Source: Halobacteriovoraceae bacterium (lineage in GTDB: Bacteria; Bdellovibrionota; Bacteriovoracia; Bacteriovoracales; Bacteriovoracaceae). From it: 16,778 bases of DNA. Location: NCBI GenBank assembly GCA_002718735.1, contig PBFR01000017.1, positions 1 through 16,778 of the forward strand. The letters are read 5' to 3'. The notes beneath the pieces are model-generated. The model had not been told where the DNA came from, ran no database searches, and was given only the letters and a program-made list of their open reading frames with translations. This document shows, piece after piece, positions 6,629 through 13,831 of the stretch (the first letter of the stretch is position 1; every line of letters begins with the position of its first letter). The position numbers were made by a program, and so were the translations under genes.

Positions 6629-7158
6629 TTTGAAACATCCATTTTTATATGTTCGATCTTTGGAGCTTTATGGCTGATTAAAATGACAGATTTTCCTTGT
6701 TTTAAAAGCTTCTCAAAACTTTCATTGAGTTTGGCAATTGAGTATGAGTCCAAGTGATTAAATGGCTCATCCAAAATGTACAAGTCGCAATCATGATTCA
6801 AGGCCCTATCTAATAAGGCCTTCTTTCTTTCACCGCCACTGGCCTTGTTCCACTCGAGACCTTTCTTTTTATTACTTATGAGCCCTTTGGCATGTGACAA
6901 GTCACCAAGACTAAGTGGTAATAAAAATTCTTTATTTTCCATTTGAGGAAGAAAAAAATGGCTAAAGCTTGATTTTGTAAGATTAGATATCTTTAGACCT
7001 TCAATTTCAAATATGGCCTTGAATAAGCTTGATTTACCCACACCATTTGGGCCCTGAACATGGATAAGTTGCCCTTTCTGGATTTGAAAGGACATATTTC
7101 TTAGCAATAACTTGCCAGTTGGTGTGGTGAGGTTTGAATCACTTGCTTGTATTAACAT
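6619..7158 (-). CDS. znuC: short ABC transporter ATPase for metal uptake (ZnuC-like)
   Basis: A 179-residue nucleotide-binding subunit with every ABC motif: Walker A GPNGVGKSS (36-44), Q-loop glutamine at 72, signature ASGGE (106-110, in place of LSGGQ), Walker B LYILDEP (126-132, catalytic Glu131), D-loop HLDS and switch His163. Metal-uptake ATPases usually have roughly 230-250 residues. Here the helical region between Q-loop and signature is shortened and the chain stops about 15 residues after the switch histidine. The reading frame is intact and overlaps both neighbours (20 bp with the binding-protein gene, 10 bp with the permease gene), so this is a compact subunit rather than a broken gene. 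No clear Shine-Dalgarno precedes the ATG; coupling to upstream translation is likely. Confidence 0.88.
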   Translation of the reverse strand: MLIQASDSNLTTPTGKLLLRNMSFQIQKGQLIHVQGPNGVGKSSLFKAIFEIEGLKISNLTKSSFSHFFLPQMENKEFLLPLSLGDLSHAKGLISNKKKGLEWNKASGGERKKALLDRALNHDCDLYILDEPFNHLDSYSIAKLNESFEKLLKQGKSVILISHKAPKIEHIKMDVSKWS

Positions 7159-8026
7159 TATTTATAATTACATCAAATAAAGCATGTTGATAACTCTCAT
7201 AGTCTTTGTGCTCATTTGTCATATGAAGGTCTAACTGAACAAAGCCAATGCCTGTAATCTCTTTGAATTTATCCAAATACTTTTTAGGGTTGGTTTTTCC
7301 GGCCAGAACAAGGTCAACCTTTTTTTCCTTGGCCTGTTTTGATTTTTCAAGAAGTTGAGCTGCTGAAGGCAAAACTCCAGGAACCTTTTCAAGTGTTCCT
7401 GCTCCATTTAAGTTAAAGTCTTTGTAGAAGTAGGCAAATTCTAAATGATAGCTCATAAAAGTCCTATTTTTCAGGGACTTTGCCTTTATTGAAAGTTCTT
7501 TATGAAGCTTTGTTAGCCTAGCTAATGTTTTCTCAAGATTAGACTTAAACTCATCTTTCTTATCTGGGCTTATCGTGCTCAGGCATTTAAAAACTGTCGT
7601 AGCAACGTTTTTCATTTGTACTACAGAAATAGAGTAGTGTGGGTTTCCTGCAGGATGAACATCGCCCATCGAGCGATTGTAGTTCTCAATTGGAGCAAGT
7701 TTCTCTACTGCTTTGGAAGCATCGCAGTACCCCTTGGATATCTGTTTTATTTTTGGGTTTCCGGCCATTTGAATAACCTTTGGTATCCAGCCAGTTTCAA
7801 GCTCCATTCCATTGATTACTAGCAGGTCAGCCCTACTTGCTTTAACTATAAAAGAGGGAACGGCGTCTATGAAGTGAGGGTCCTCGTTTCCGTTTAACAA
7901 ACTTTTAGTTTTTACTTCTTTACCTCCAATTTGCTCCACCACCCATTTCAATTCAGGTAGGGTGGTGACAACTTCTATGGAAGCAAAAGCGTTTAAAGAT
8001 AATAAAAATAAAACTAATTTTTTCAT
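7139..8026 (-). CDS. znuA: periplasmic metal-binding protein (cluster A-I, ZnuA-like)
   Basis: A 295-residue precursor with signal peptide MKKLVLFLLSLNAFA. The family's metal-ligand positions are visible: His51 in NEDPHFIDAVPS, His130 in DVHPAGNPHYS and His194 in MSYHLEFAYF. Three histidines favour zinc (or manganese with an acidic fourth ligand). The fourth position is not obvious, since the usual Glu near EP is replaced by LAGKTNP. The His-rich loop found in many ZnuA proteins is missing. There is no lipobox, so the protein is soluble. The ATG lies 2 bp after the stop of the outer-membrane gene and no Shine-Dalgarno is visible, so translation is probably coupled. It would hand metal to the permease/ATPase encoded next. 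Confidence 0.92.
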   Translation of the reverse strand: MKKLVLFLLSLNAFASIEVVTTLPELKWVVEQIGGKEVKTKSLLNGNEDPHFIDAVPSFIVKASRADLLVINGMELETGWIPKVIQMAGNPKIKQISKGYCDASKAVEKLAPIENYNRSMGDVHPAGNPHYSISVVQMKNVATTVFKCLSTISPDKKDEFKSNLEKTLARLTKLHKELSIKAKSLKNRTFMSYHLEFAYFYKDFNLNGAGTLEKVPGVLPSAAQLLEKSKQAKEKKVDLVLAGKTNPKKYLDKFKEITGIGFVQLDLHMTNEHKDYESYQHALFDVIINNVNTSK

Positions 8027-8028
8027 AA

Positions 8029-9141
8029 TTAATACAAGTGTGCCGGGTGGGCACCAATGCTAAATACTAGCTGAAGGTTTGCTTTGGTGTTTCCCACCTC
8101 TTTATCGTCTACAAGATAGCCTTCTGATCTAGAAACTGTAAATCTTGTTTTTAAGAATTCGCTATTGGTGTAAATATAGCTAAATCCTGCTGTGAATAAT
8201 TCATCATCAACCTCAATACCGTGGTGGTGCTCTTCTTCTTCCTCATCATGCTCTTCAGAGTCTGGTCTGTAGTAGTCTAGCCTAAAGCCATAGGAGTGAT
8301 TTTGATCCATGCCTTTTTCAAAGTAGATGTAGGCCCCAAGATCGTTTGTTGTTTCTCCCTCACCTGTAGTAGTTCTTTGCCAAAGTTCAGCTTGGGCGAG
8401 TGTGTCCACATATTTACCAACCCTGTTTTTGAAAATAAAATCAAGGCCTTTATAGCTAAAGCTTGTACCTTCTGAGTCAGTTCTTCCTATATAGTTTACT
8501 CCGTACTCAAATCCTTCAGTTGTGCTGAACTCTTTGAATGAAGATAATCTTGCGTAATGGGTTGGAACATGTGGATTGCCCATTTCTTCGTGCTCTTCAC
8601 CTTCTTCGTGATCGTGTTCATGACTGTGAACAAACTCTCTACCGTTTGTTAGACCAAGGGTTAGGTTTATATATCTTTCAGTTGAAAGGAGTTTGCTATA
8701 CTCCACACCAGTGTCTTTTACACCCTCTGTTCCAAAGAATTGCTCGTGATAGTAGGGAGCGTTTGTGAAGGCCCAGTCGTGTCTGTGGAAGCGATTTATC
8801 CTTCCAACTCCAAGAAAGAACTTCCCAAGCTTCAAGTGCCCTTGTTCTATGATGCTGTTTGAGAAAACAAAGGCCTCGTGTACTTCAGCTGGTGAGTCTT
8901 CTGTCTGGCCAGGTTCTTGGTGCTTGGATAGGGTAAGGGTTCCCTCCCAGATATGGTCAATATTAGAGTTTGCAGAAATCTCAAACTCTCGCACAATCGC
9001 ATCAGAAGCAAGCTCACTTTCAGAGTTTGCTGTCCCAACGATATCTGCACCTGCAAACCAGTTAATCAGCTGTTGATTGCTTTGAGCAGTGGCATTTCCA
9101 ATAAAGAGAGTGAAAACTAAGAGGACAAATACAGAATTCAT
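8029..9141 (-). CDS. outer-membrane barrel with His/Glu-rich metal-binding loops
   Basis: A 370-residue precursor with a signal peptide (MNSVFVLLVFTLFIGNATAQ) and GAGGT five bases before the ATG. The mature chain shows alternating beta-strand patterns and a terminal tyrosine, as in porin-like barrels. It has no TonB box or plug domain and is far shorter than TonB-dependent receptors. Two probable surface loops are loaded with metal-ligand residues: VHSHEHDHEEGEEHEE (171-186) and EEHDEEEEEHHHG (296-308). A conserved-looking block FLGVGRINRFHRHDWAF (109-125) adds three more histidines. First gene of the operon, it probably captures or admits zinc at the cell surface for the ZnuA-like protein. 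Function is inferred from composition and context; I cannot name the family. Confidence 0.82.
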   Translation of the reverse strand: MNSVFVLLVFTLFIGNATAQSNQQLINWFAGADIVGTANSESELASDAIVREFEISANSNIDHIWEGTLTLSKHQEPGQTEDSPAEVHEAFVFSNSIIEQGHLKLGKFFLGVGRINRFHRHDWAFTNAPYYHEQFFGTEGVKDTGVEYSKLLSTERYINLTLGLTNGREFVHSHEHDHEEGEEHEEMGNPHVPTHYARLSSFKEFSTTEGFEYGVNYIGRTDSEGTSFSYKGLDFIFKNRVGKYVDTLAQAELWQRTTTGEGETTNDLGAYIYFEKGMDQNHSYGFRLDYYRPDSEEHDEEEEEHHHGIEVDDELFTAGFSYIYTNSEFLKTRFTVSRSEGYLVDDKEVGNTKANLQLVFSIGAHPAHLY

Positions 9142-9157
9142 TATTACCTCGACCTAT

Positions 9158-9173
9158 TTGCAGAAATTTGCAA
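9158..9173. promoter_or_regulatory. TTGCA-N6-TGCAA palindrome, candidate ArsR operator
   Basis: TTGCA (9158-9162) and TGCAA (9169-9173) form an inverted repeat. The same stretch also reads as a direct repeat of ATTTGCA. It lies in the 72-bp gap between the divergent outer-membrane gene and the ArsR-type gene, and is a natural binding site for the latter. Clear -35/-10 pairs could not be assigned in either direction, although CATAAT (minus strand, 9196-9201) and TATTAT (plus strand, 9195-9200) overlap nearby. Confidence 0.45.
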
Positions 9174-9213
9174 GTAGATTGCCTTATGGTGTTCTATTAT
9201 GTAAAGAGTTTTT

Positions 9214-9507
9214 ATGAAGAAAAATGAAAAAGAAGAGTTGGCCTTAATTTTTAAGACTCTTTCAAATCCAATACGACTTACCATGCTTGAACACATTGCA
9301 ACATGTGATGGTAGTTGCCACAAACACAATATCAGTGAGCTTTCAAAGTTGTGTGATCTTGATTTCTCTGTAGTAAGCAGACATTTAAAAGCTCTGAAGG
9401 ATGTAAAGATATTAAGTGCAACAAAACATAAAAACGATGTTCTTTACCAAGTGTCTTCCAAAGAGTTGGTCAAGAAGTTAAATAGCTTTATCGATATTCT
9501 TCGTTAA
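9214..9507 (+). CDS. ArsR/SmtB-family transcriptional regulator
   Basis: A 97-residue winged-helix protein. The family opening is clear (LIFKTLSNPIRLTMLEHIA, 11-29), followed by the recognition region ELSKLCDLDFSVVSRHLKALKDVKIL (42-67) and a wing ending VLYQV. Between the first helices it carries CDGSCHKH, giving Cys31, Cys35, His36 and His38, with Cys47 in the next helix. This is near the position of the alpha3 metal/thiol site of ArsR-type sensors. AAAGAG lies six bases before the ATG. It is divergent from a metal-uptake operon, so it probably controls that operon and itself. ArsR proteins usually release DNA on metal binding and control efflux, so pairing with uptake is odd. The stop abuts the stop of the convergent TIGR02147 gene. 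Confidence 0.92.
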   Translation: MKKNEKEELALIFKTLSNPIRLTMLEHIATCDGSCHKHNISELSKLCDLDFSVVSRHLKALKDVKILSATKHKNDVLYQVSSKELVKKLNSFIDILR

Positions 9508-10335
9508 TTAATGGAGATTCTTGGCATCCTCAAGACGAGAGTGCATGGCTATCGTTATTGTTGAAATTTCGTCATGCCCTTCTTCTTCGGTATCGTTTAA
9601 AAAATTATCAATGAAATTCTCTATTTTTAGACTAAGCTTATTAAAGTCTGATTTTTTCATCGTGAAAGTTAGAGTTTCATTTTTACGGGTAGTTTGATCT
9701 TGGGTGTCAAGAGCAAGGATTGAGTCTTTCAGTTTTCGTTTATGGTACTCTCTAATACTTTTGCTGGGCAATGCGTTTCCAAACTTTATTCTAGTGCTTA
9801 GTCTGTTGATTACACCGTCATTATTTTCAATAAGTTCAATATCTTGCATTTTTGCAAGGACTGCTTCAATCTCTTCAACGCTTAGTTTTGTAATAAATGA
9901 TATCTTATTTAGATCACTAAAATCTGCTTTGATTTCAAACAAGTTCCATATTACATCCCAACCTTTTAAATCAATGAGATCAAGCTTATTCATGGATAAG
10001 TAGGTTGGAAGATATTTTCTTTGATTTTCCTCTATGTAGCGAAGGGACAACTCCCTCTGCTTTGGAGATCGAGAAGTTTTAGAGGCCACAAGGTGATAAA
10101 AATATTCACTTTCTCTCTCTGATAAATCCAAGGAGGGTGCCAACTCTTTTGCTCTTTTAACCGATATGCCTTCCTTTCCTTTCAAAATTTGAGAGAGACG
10201 AGGAGGACTTATGCCCAAATCTTTTGCAAAGGATATCTGTGAGTAAGTTAAATCAGACTTTCTCTTGCTGGAAAGAAGGTCCTCAAGAAAAGGCACATAA
10301 TCATTATAAGAAAAAACACTTACGTCATCATTCAT
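9508..10335 (-). CDS. TIGR02147 family HTH protein
   Basis: A 275-residue cytoplasmic protein. The ATG at 10335 is preferred over one at 10407: it begins the recognisable domain (MNDDVSVFSYNDYVPFLEDLL), has AGAAGGTG upstream, and overlaps the previous gene by only 8 bp (ATGAATGA). Residues 30-75 form an Xre-like helix-turn-helix (SFAKDLGISPPRLSQILKGK). The block LSERESEYFYHLV is characteristic of the family, and a second, winged-helix-like region follows (about 125-180). Homologues are abundant in Fibrobacteres and Bdellovibrio-like bacteria and have no well-defined targets. It is last in a three-gene operon with two secreted paralogues, so it may regulate that operon or related genes. The convergent ArsR gene ends one base away. 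Confidence 0.9.
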   Translation of the reverse strand: MNDDVSVFSYNDYVPFLEDLLSSKRKSDLTYSQISFAKDLGISPPRLSQILKGKEGISVKRAKELAPSLDLSERESEYFYHLVASKTSRSPKQRELSLRYIEENQRKYLPTYLSMNKLDLIDLKGWDVIWNLFEIKADFSDLNKISFITKLSVEEIEAVLAKMQDIELIENNDGVINRLSTRIKFGNALPSKSIREYHKRKLKDSILALDTQDQTTRKNETLTFTMKKSDFNKLSLKIENFIDNFLNDTEEEGHDEISTITIAMHSRLEDAKNLH

Positions 10336-11428
10336 CACAGTGTGGCACCTTCTTGGCAAACTCATGATAGTTGTCTTGAAGTGGAGTAGTTGGGGTGAAT
10401 ACTCCATTTATATTTTCAATCGTCTCAAATGCTTCATTTCCTATTTTAAAGCGTCCATGGACTTTTACAATTTCCTTTTGCTTCTCATTGAGAATCGCCT
10501 CAATTGTGATAAAACTGACATTGGATAAATTATAATTTCCGAGACAGTTAATTTCCTGCTTGGAGAGTTGGGCACTCATCTCAAAATTATTATCTTCTTT
10601 TATGTTAAAGGATCCCTCATAGTATCGAAGGTCAAGCTCTGGGGCATTGATAAACTTTGGTGTTAGGTCCAATTTAGTCCAATTCAAATTTCTCATTGGA
10701 GTTTCATACCTTCCATGCATTAGGTTTCCATCATTATCAAAGCCTAGAGAATATTTGATACCATTGGCCCCTGCAAAAACATTAAACTTAAAGCCAAGAC
10801 CATAAGCTCCAACGAGGTCATACTCAAGAACATCATAAAGCTTTGATTTGTTTTTTATCAAAGAACCCACTTGATCGGATGCGAGCACTGCATTTAAAAA
10901 CCTTGAATTCATAGTTGTTTCCTGAAGCTTGTAAACAATATGTTCTATATTGATCAGGATATTAAAATATGCGCCAGATTGTGCTTTGGCATCCAAGGAT
11001 GTCCATAGGTCTTGATTGATGAAGACTGTTTTTCCCTGCTTGCTTGGGTCAGTGGCCTTTGCCAATACTTTTATTTCACAACCATTCCAGTTTACAAATG
11101 AAAAGTTATCATCAGGTCTTCCAAGATTCATAAATTTAAGCCTTCTTGTTTTAGACTTCAAAGCTTCATGCCAATTTCTGAACATTTTAGCTCTCAAGGG
11201 CTCAAATGACTCCATCCTAACAAAGAGGAGCTCCATTTTTTCATCCACACTTTTGCCACCAAGGTTATAGTTCAGATCGGGATTAACATCATAGTTTTCC
11301 TTGTAATCCAAAAGTTCAAGCTTGTCGCCGCACTTGTAAACGTGGACTGCGAAAACTTCCTCTGTCCCAAAGAATGCATGGGTTAAGGAGGAGAAAAGAA
11401 TACTAAAAATCGCTACATTTATGGCCAT
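10328..11428 (-). CDS. secreted paralogue of the GNGGG/HExxY protein, HE motif lost
   Basis: The ATG at 11428 gives 366 residues with a clean signal peptide (MAINVAIFSILFSSLTHA) and AAGGA about 10 nt upstream. An earlier in-frame ATG (11470) would precede the signal with extra residues. The first 190 residues align with the protein encoded just upstream (11403-12104): Cys33 and Cys117 fall at identical positions, and LLDY..E, FIN.DLW/Y..LD and NSR are shared. The HE pair of the sibling is Asn-Ile here (SGAYFNIL) and four residues are inserted before NSR. A further beta-rich region of about 165 residues (200-366, with cysteines) has no counterpart in the sibling. Export is clear, function unknown. 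It may be a non-catalytic partner or inhibitor of the sibling; this is inference. Confidence 0.82.
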   Translation of the reverse strand: MAINVAIFSILFSSLTHAFFGTEEVFAVHVYKCGDKLELLDYKENYDVNPDLNYNLGGKSVDEKMELLFVRMESFEPLRAKMFRNWHEALKSKTRRLKFMNLGRPDDNFSFVNWNGCEIKVLAKATDPSKQGKTVFINQDLWTSLDAKAQSGAYFNILINIEHIVYKLQETTMNSRFLNAVLASDQVGSLIKNKSKLYDVLEYDLVGAYGLGFKFNVFAGANGIKYSLGFDNDGNLMHGRYETPMRNLNWTKLDLTPKFINAPELDLRYYEGSFNIKEDNNFEMSAQLSKQEINCLGNYNLSNVSFITIEAILNEKQKEIVKVHGRFKIGNEAFETIENINGVFTPTTPLQDNYHEFAKKVPHCDE

Positions 11429-12104
11429 AACGCTCAATCCTTGGACAAATAACTGGTAGGTAACTCTCAAAGCGGGAGAAAAAGCCGCCGGCAGTAACTT
11501 TTACATAAAAGTTTTTATGAAGTGCTTCTCGATTACTATCTTCAAACTGGTCAGACATCAAATAAGCAAGAGCCTGGCGGACCTGCCTTGAATTTTCAGC
11601 TTCTAAATTTATAGCAACCATATAAAGGAGCTCGTGAAACATGAGACCTTTTTTGGTAACGACATCTAAGTTTTGATAGAGGTCTTTGTTAATGAAAAAG
11701 ATTTTTTCAAAACCAAGAGTTGGTCTTTTTTGCACAATGTTTACGGCCAATTTGCAATTTCTTTCATAAAAGATATTTTTAAAATCATCGGGAATCTTAA
11801 AGGTCGCGCTGTCAAGCTCGACTTTCTTCTTTTGATACAGATCTTTAAGACTTCGTAAAAAATTTGCTAGCACTTCATCGTATAAGGCCACTCTTTTAAA
11901 AAATAGAGTATTCAGTTGTTCAGAAGTTAAGTTCGATAATTTTTTATAGGTGTAATCGCTGTTAACTTGACCTTCGTAATAATCTAGAAGGACGGTCTTG
12001 TTTGGACAGATTACAGTTCCACCGCCATTTCCAACACCCGCTGACTCTCTAGCAATGACTTGTAGTGTTAGGACTACTGAGGTTACAATTAGAAATATCT
12101 TCAT
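11403..12104 (-). CDS. secreted GNGGG/HExxY-type protein
   Basis: A 233-residue exported protein with signal peptide (MKIFLIVTSVVLTLQVIA, cleavage near residue 18) and AGGGA just before the ATG. The mature N-terminus carries GVGNGGGTVIC (23-33) followed by VLLDYYEG, a layout I recall from secreted proteins of Bdellovibrio-type bacteria. In the second half KKGLMFHELLYMVA (151-164) contains H157-E158-x-x-Y161 in a helix, reminiscent of a truncated zinc-metalloprotease HExxH in which the second histidine is tyrosine. Cys33 and Cys117 may pair. The next gene overlaps its end by 26 bp and encodes a paralogue. A hydrolytic role is possible but unproven; the motif could also be structural. Confidence 0.82.
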   Translation of the reverse strand: MKIFLIVTSVVLTLQVIARESAGVGNGGGTVICPNKTVLLDYYEGQVNSDYTYKKLSNLTSEQLNTLFFKRVALYDEVLANFLRSLKDLYQKKKVELDSATFKIPDDFKNIFYERNCKLAVNIVQKRPTLGFEKIFFINKDLYQNLDVVTKKGLMFHELLYMVAINLEAENSRQVRQALAYLMSDQFEDSNREALHKNFYVKVTAGGFFSRFESYLPVICPRIERYGHKCSDF

Positions 12105-12153
12105 CTATCCCTGCCTTTTGAAAATAGCTTAGCGAACTAAACCGAATGTGTCT

Positions 12154-12182
12154 TGTATACACCAGTACGGTGGAGCCGTAAA
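12154..12182 (-). promoter_or_regulatory. promoter candidate for the secreted-paralogue/TIGR02147 operon
   Basis: On the minus strand TTTACG (12177-12182), a 17-bp spacer and TATACA (12154-12159) lead into the ATG at 12104 with a leader of roughly 45 nt. Each box matches 4 of 6 positions. TGTATACA is itself a perfect 8-bp palindrome and lies in the 87-bp gap shared with the divergent oxidoreductase gene. Confidence 0.4.
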
Positions 12183-12191
12183 ATTATTCTT

Positions 12192-13775
12192 ATGGAAGTA
12201 AAACAAAACACACTTGGACAAAGACAGACCTTTTCAAATACTCATTACCCAAGAAACTATGAGGAAGTTAAAGGATTATTGGCAGCATTCTATGATGCAA
12301 AGCAACCTTATTCTGTTGTAAGCACCGGCAACAACTGGGGCTATGGGTGTGATCACTCGCATGAAGATGTGGAGCATCATGTCAATCTCTCTCGAATGAA
12401 TAGAATCATACACTTTGATGAAGTAGATGGTTTAATAACGATTGAGCCTGGCGTTACATATGGACAACTTCACAGGTTTCTTAAAAATAAGAAGTCAAAG
12501 TGGATAACTCCTGTGCATGGCGGAGGCCCCGAGTGTTCGGTTATAGGAAATGCTATAGAAAGAGGTTACGGAATTACGCCGATAACTGATCACTTTCAGG
12601 CCGTACAATCTTTGAGGGCGCTACTTCCAAACGGGAAGCTGTATCAATCTCCATTATATTCTATAGGGTTAAGAAAACTAGGTAAGCTTTTTAGAAATGG
12701 CATTGGCCCTTATCTAGATGGTGTGTTTACTCAATCAAACCTTGGAGTGGTCACTGAGATGACAATTCGATTGGCACCTGAAAGTGAACACTTGGAGCTG
12801 TTTTTCATAGACGTGAAGGAGAGTGAGCTTGAATCTGCCGTTGAAATGATAAAAACGTTTAAACGAAAATTTAAGGGCACTGTTGGAGGGATAAACTTAA
12901 TGAATACGGAGAGAGTAATTAGCATGCTCTCTGAGTATCCTAAAGAGGACATTGAAAAAAGAGAGCCCCTTTCCGAAGACTTTATTAGAATGAAGGCAAA
13001 GAAACACCTCATCGCCCCTTGGACTATGGTTGGTGCCTTATATGGTGAAAAAAGTGTTGTTAAGGCAACAAAGAAGTTAATTAAAAAAGATCTTAGAAAG
13101 CTTAAAGGCAAAAAGGTTTTTTTAGGTAAAACAAAAATCGAACTAATTAAAAAGGTTGCAAGTATTCTCCCTGGAGGCATTGGAAGTAGTCTTGAAAAAA
13201 CGGCAGAAAGCTTGGAAGGCCTTTTTAATATTCTCAGTGGGGTCCCACAAAACACTGCCCTTAAGCTAGCGTATTGGAAAAATCTCAGCAAAACACCAGA
13301 TGCTCCAGTTTTAAATCCCAATACTGACAACTGTGGACTTATTTGGTACGCGCCGCTTGTGGAGATGAACCCCCAGAGTGTTAGAGACTATGTAAAAATG
13401 GTTAAAGAAGTTTCTCTAAACTTTAATATAACTCCTTTAATAACACTTACCACTATTGATGACCTTTGCTTTGACAGCACAATTCCAATTCTGTTCAACA
13501 GGGATGACGTAATTGATCAAAAAAGGGCACATGAATATTTTAATGCTCTGTTAGAGACTGGTAAAAGAAATGGATTTTATCCATACCGGCTGGGTACAAA
13601 TTCTATGCAAAGTTATTTATCTGCTCTGGATGAGGATTATGTATCTATCATGCGCTCACTTAAGGACGCTTTTGACGCAGATGATCTTCTTGCAACTGGA
13701 AGGTATATACCTGGAAAGGAGTTTGAGCAAAGATTGAAGGCATCTCCCTCAAATTCTTTAGGTGCAAAACTGTAG
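12192..13775 (+). CDS. FAD-linked oxidoreductase, PCMH/VAO type (4-cresol dehydrogenase-like)
   Basis: The ATG at 12192 gives 527 residues; an upstream TTG at 12153 adds only an unlikely leader. The N-terminal half is a PCMH-type FAD-binding domain: STGNNWGYG (44-52), EPGVTYGQL (85-93), GNAIERGYG (119-127) followed by TPITDHF, and DGVFTQSNLGVVT (176-188). Lys-rich helices (about 275-330), a LAYW block and the C-terminal DADDLLATGRYIPG (near 500) complete the substrate domain. Relatives oxidise phenolic or similar compounds through covalently or tightly bound FAD. The substrate here is unknown, and no cytochrome subunit like that of p-cresol methylhydroxylase is adjacent. A small hairpin TACGG-TGGAG-CCGTA (12166-12180) lies before the start and holds the only GGAG in its loop, too far from the ATG for normal spacing. 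No signal peptide. Confidence 0.9.
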   Translation: MEVKQNTLGQRQTFSNTHYPRNYEEVKGLLAAFYDAKQPYSVVSTGNNWGYGCDHSHEDVEHHVNLSRMNRIIHFDEVDGLITIEPGVTYGQLHRFLKNKKSKWITPVHGGGPECSVIGNAIERGYGITPITDHFQAVQSLRALLPNGKLYQSPLYSIGLRKLGKLFRNGIGPYLDGVFTQSNLGVVTEMTIRLAPESEHLELFFIDVKESELESAVEMIKTFKRKFKGTVGGINLMNTERVISMLSEYPKEDIEKREPLSEDFIRMKAKKHLIAPWTMVGALYGEKSVVKATKKLIKKDLRKLKGKKVFLGKTKIELIKKVASILPGGIGSSLEKTAESLEGLFNILSGVPQNTALKLAYWKNLSKTPDAPVLNPNTDNCGLIWYAPLVEMNPQSVRDYVKMVKEVSLNFNITPLITLTTIDDLCFDSTIPILFNRDDVIDQKRAHEYFNALLETGKRNGFYPYRLGTNSMQSYLSALDEDYVSIMRSLKDAFDADDLLATGRYIPGKEFEQRLKASPSNSLGAKL

Positions 13776-13783
13776 ACTAGGCT

Positions 13784-13812
13784 TTGACTTACAATTTATT
13801 CATTGATTTAAT
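13784..13812 (+). promoter_or_regulatory. near-consensus sigma70-type promoter for the hydrolase/DoxX pair
   Basis: TTGACT (13784-13789), a 17-bp spacer and TTTAAT (13807-13812) each match the consensus at 5 of 6 positions with optimal spacing. Transcription would start near 13819, just before the AAGGA ribosome-binding site (13821-13825) and the ATG at 13832. This is the best promoter in the window. Confidence 0.65.
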
Positions 13813-13831
13813 TCCTAAAAAAGGATTGGTC

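Noticed and set aside
8216..8257. Repetitive CTT/CTC-rich stretch that looks like a simple repeat
   Set aside because: In frame on the minus strand it encodes the His/Glu-rich loop of the outer-membrane barrel, so protein composition explains it.
9174..9206. Promoter for the ArsR-type gene using TTGCAA and TATTAT
   Set aside because: The spacing is 21 bp and the transcript would start too close to the ribosome-binding site, so no promoter was called.
12731..13330. Long minus-strand frame of 199 codons
   Set aside because: It lies entirely within the FAD oxidoreductase gene, whose family motifs are clear; it is an antisense shadow of Lys/Glu-rich coding sequence.
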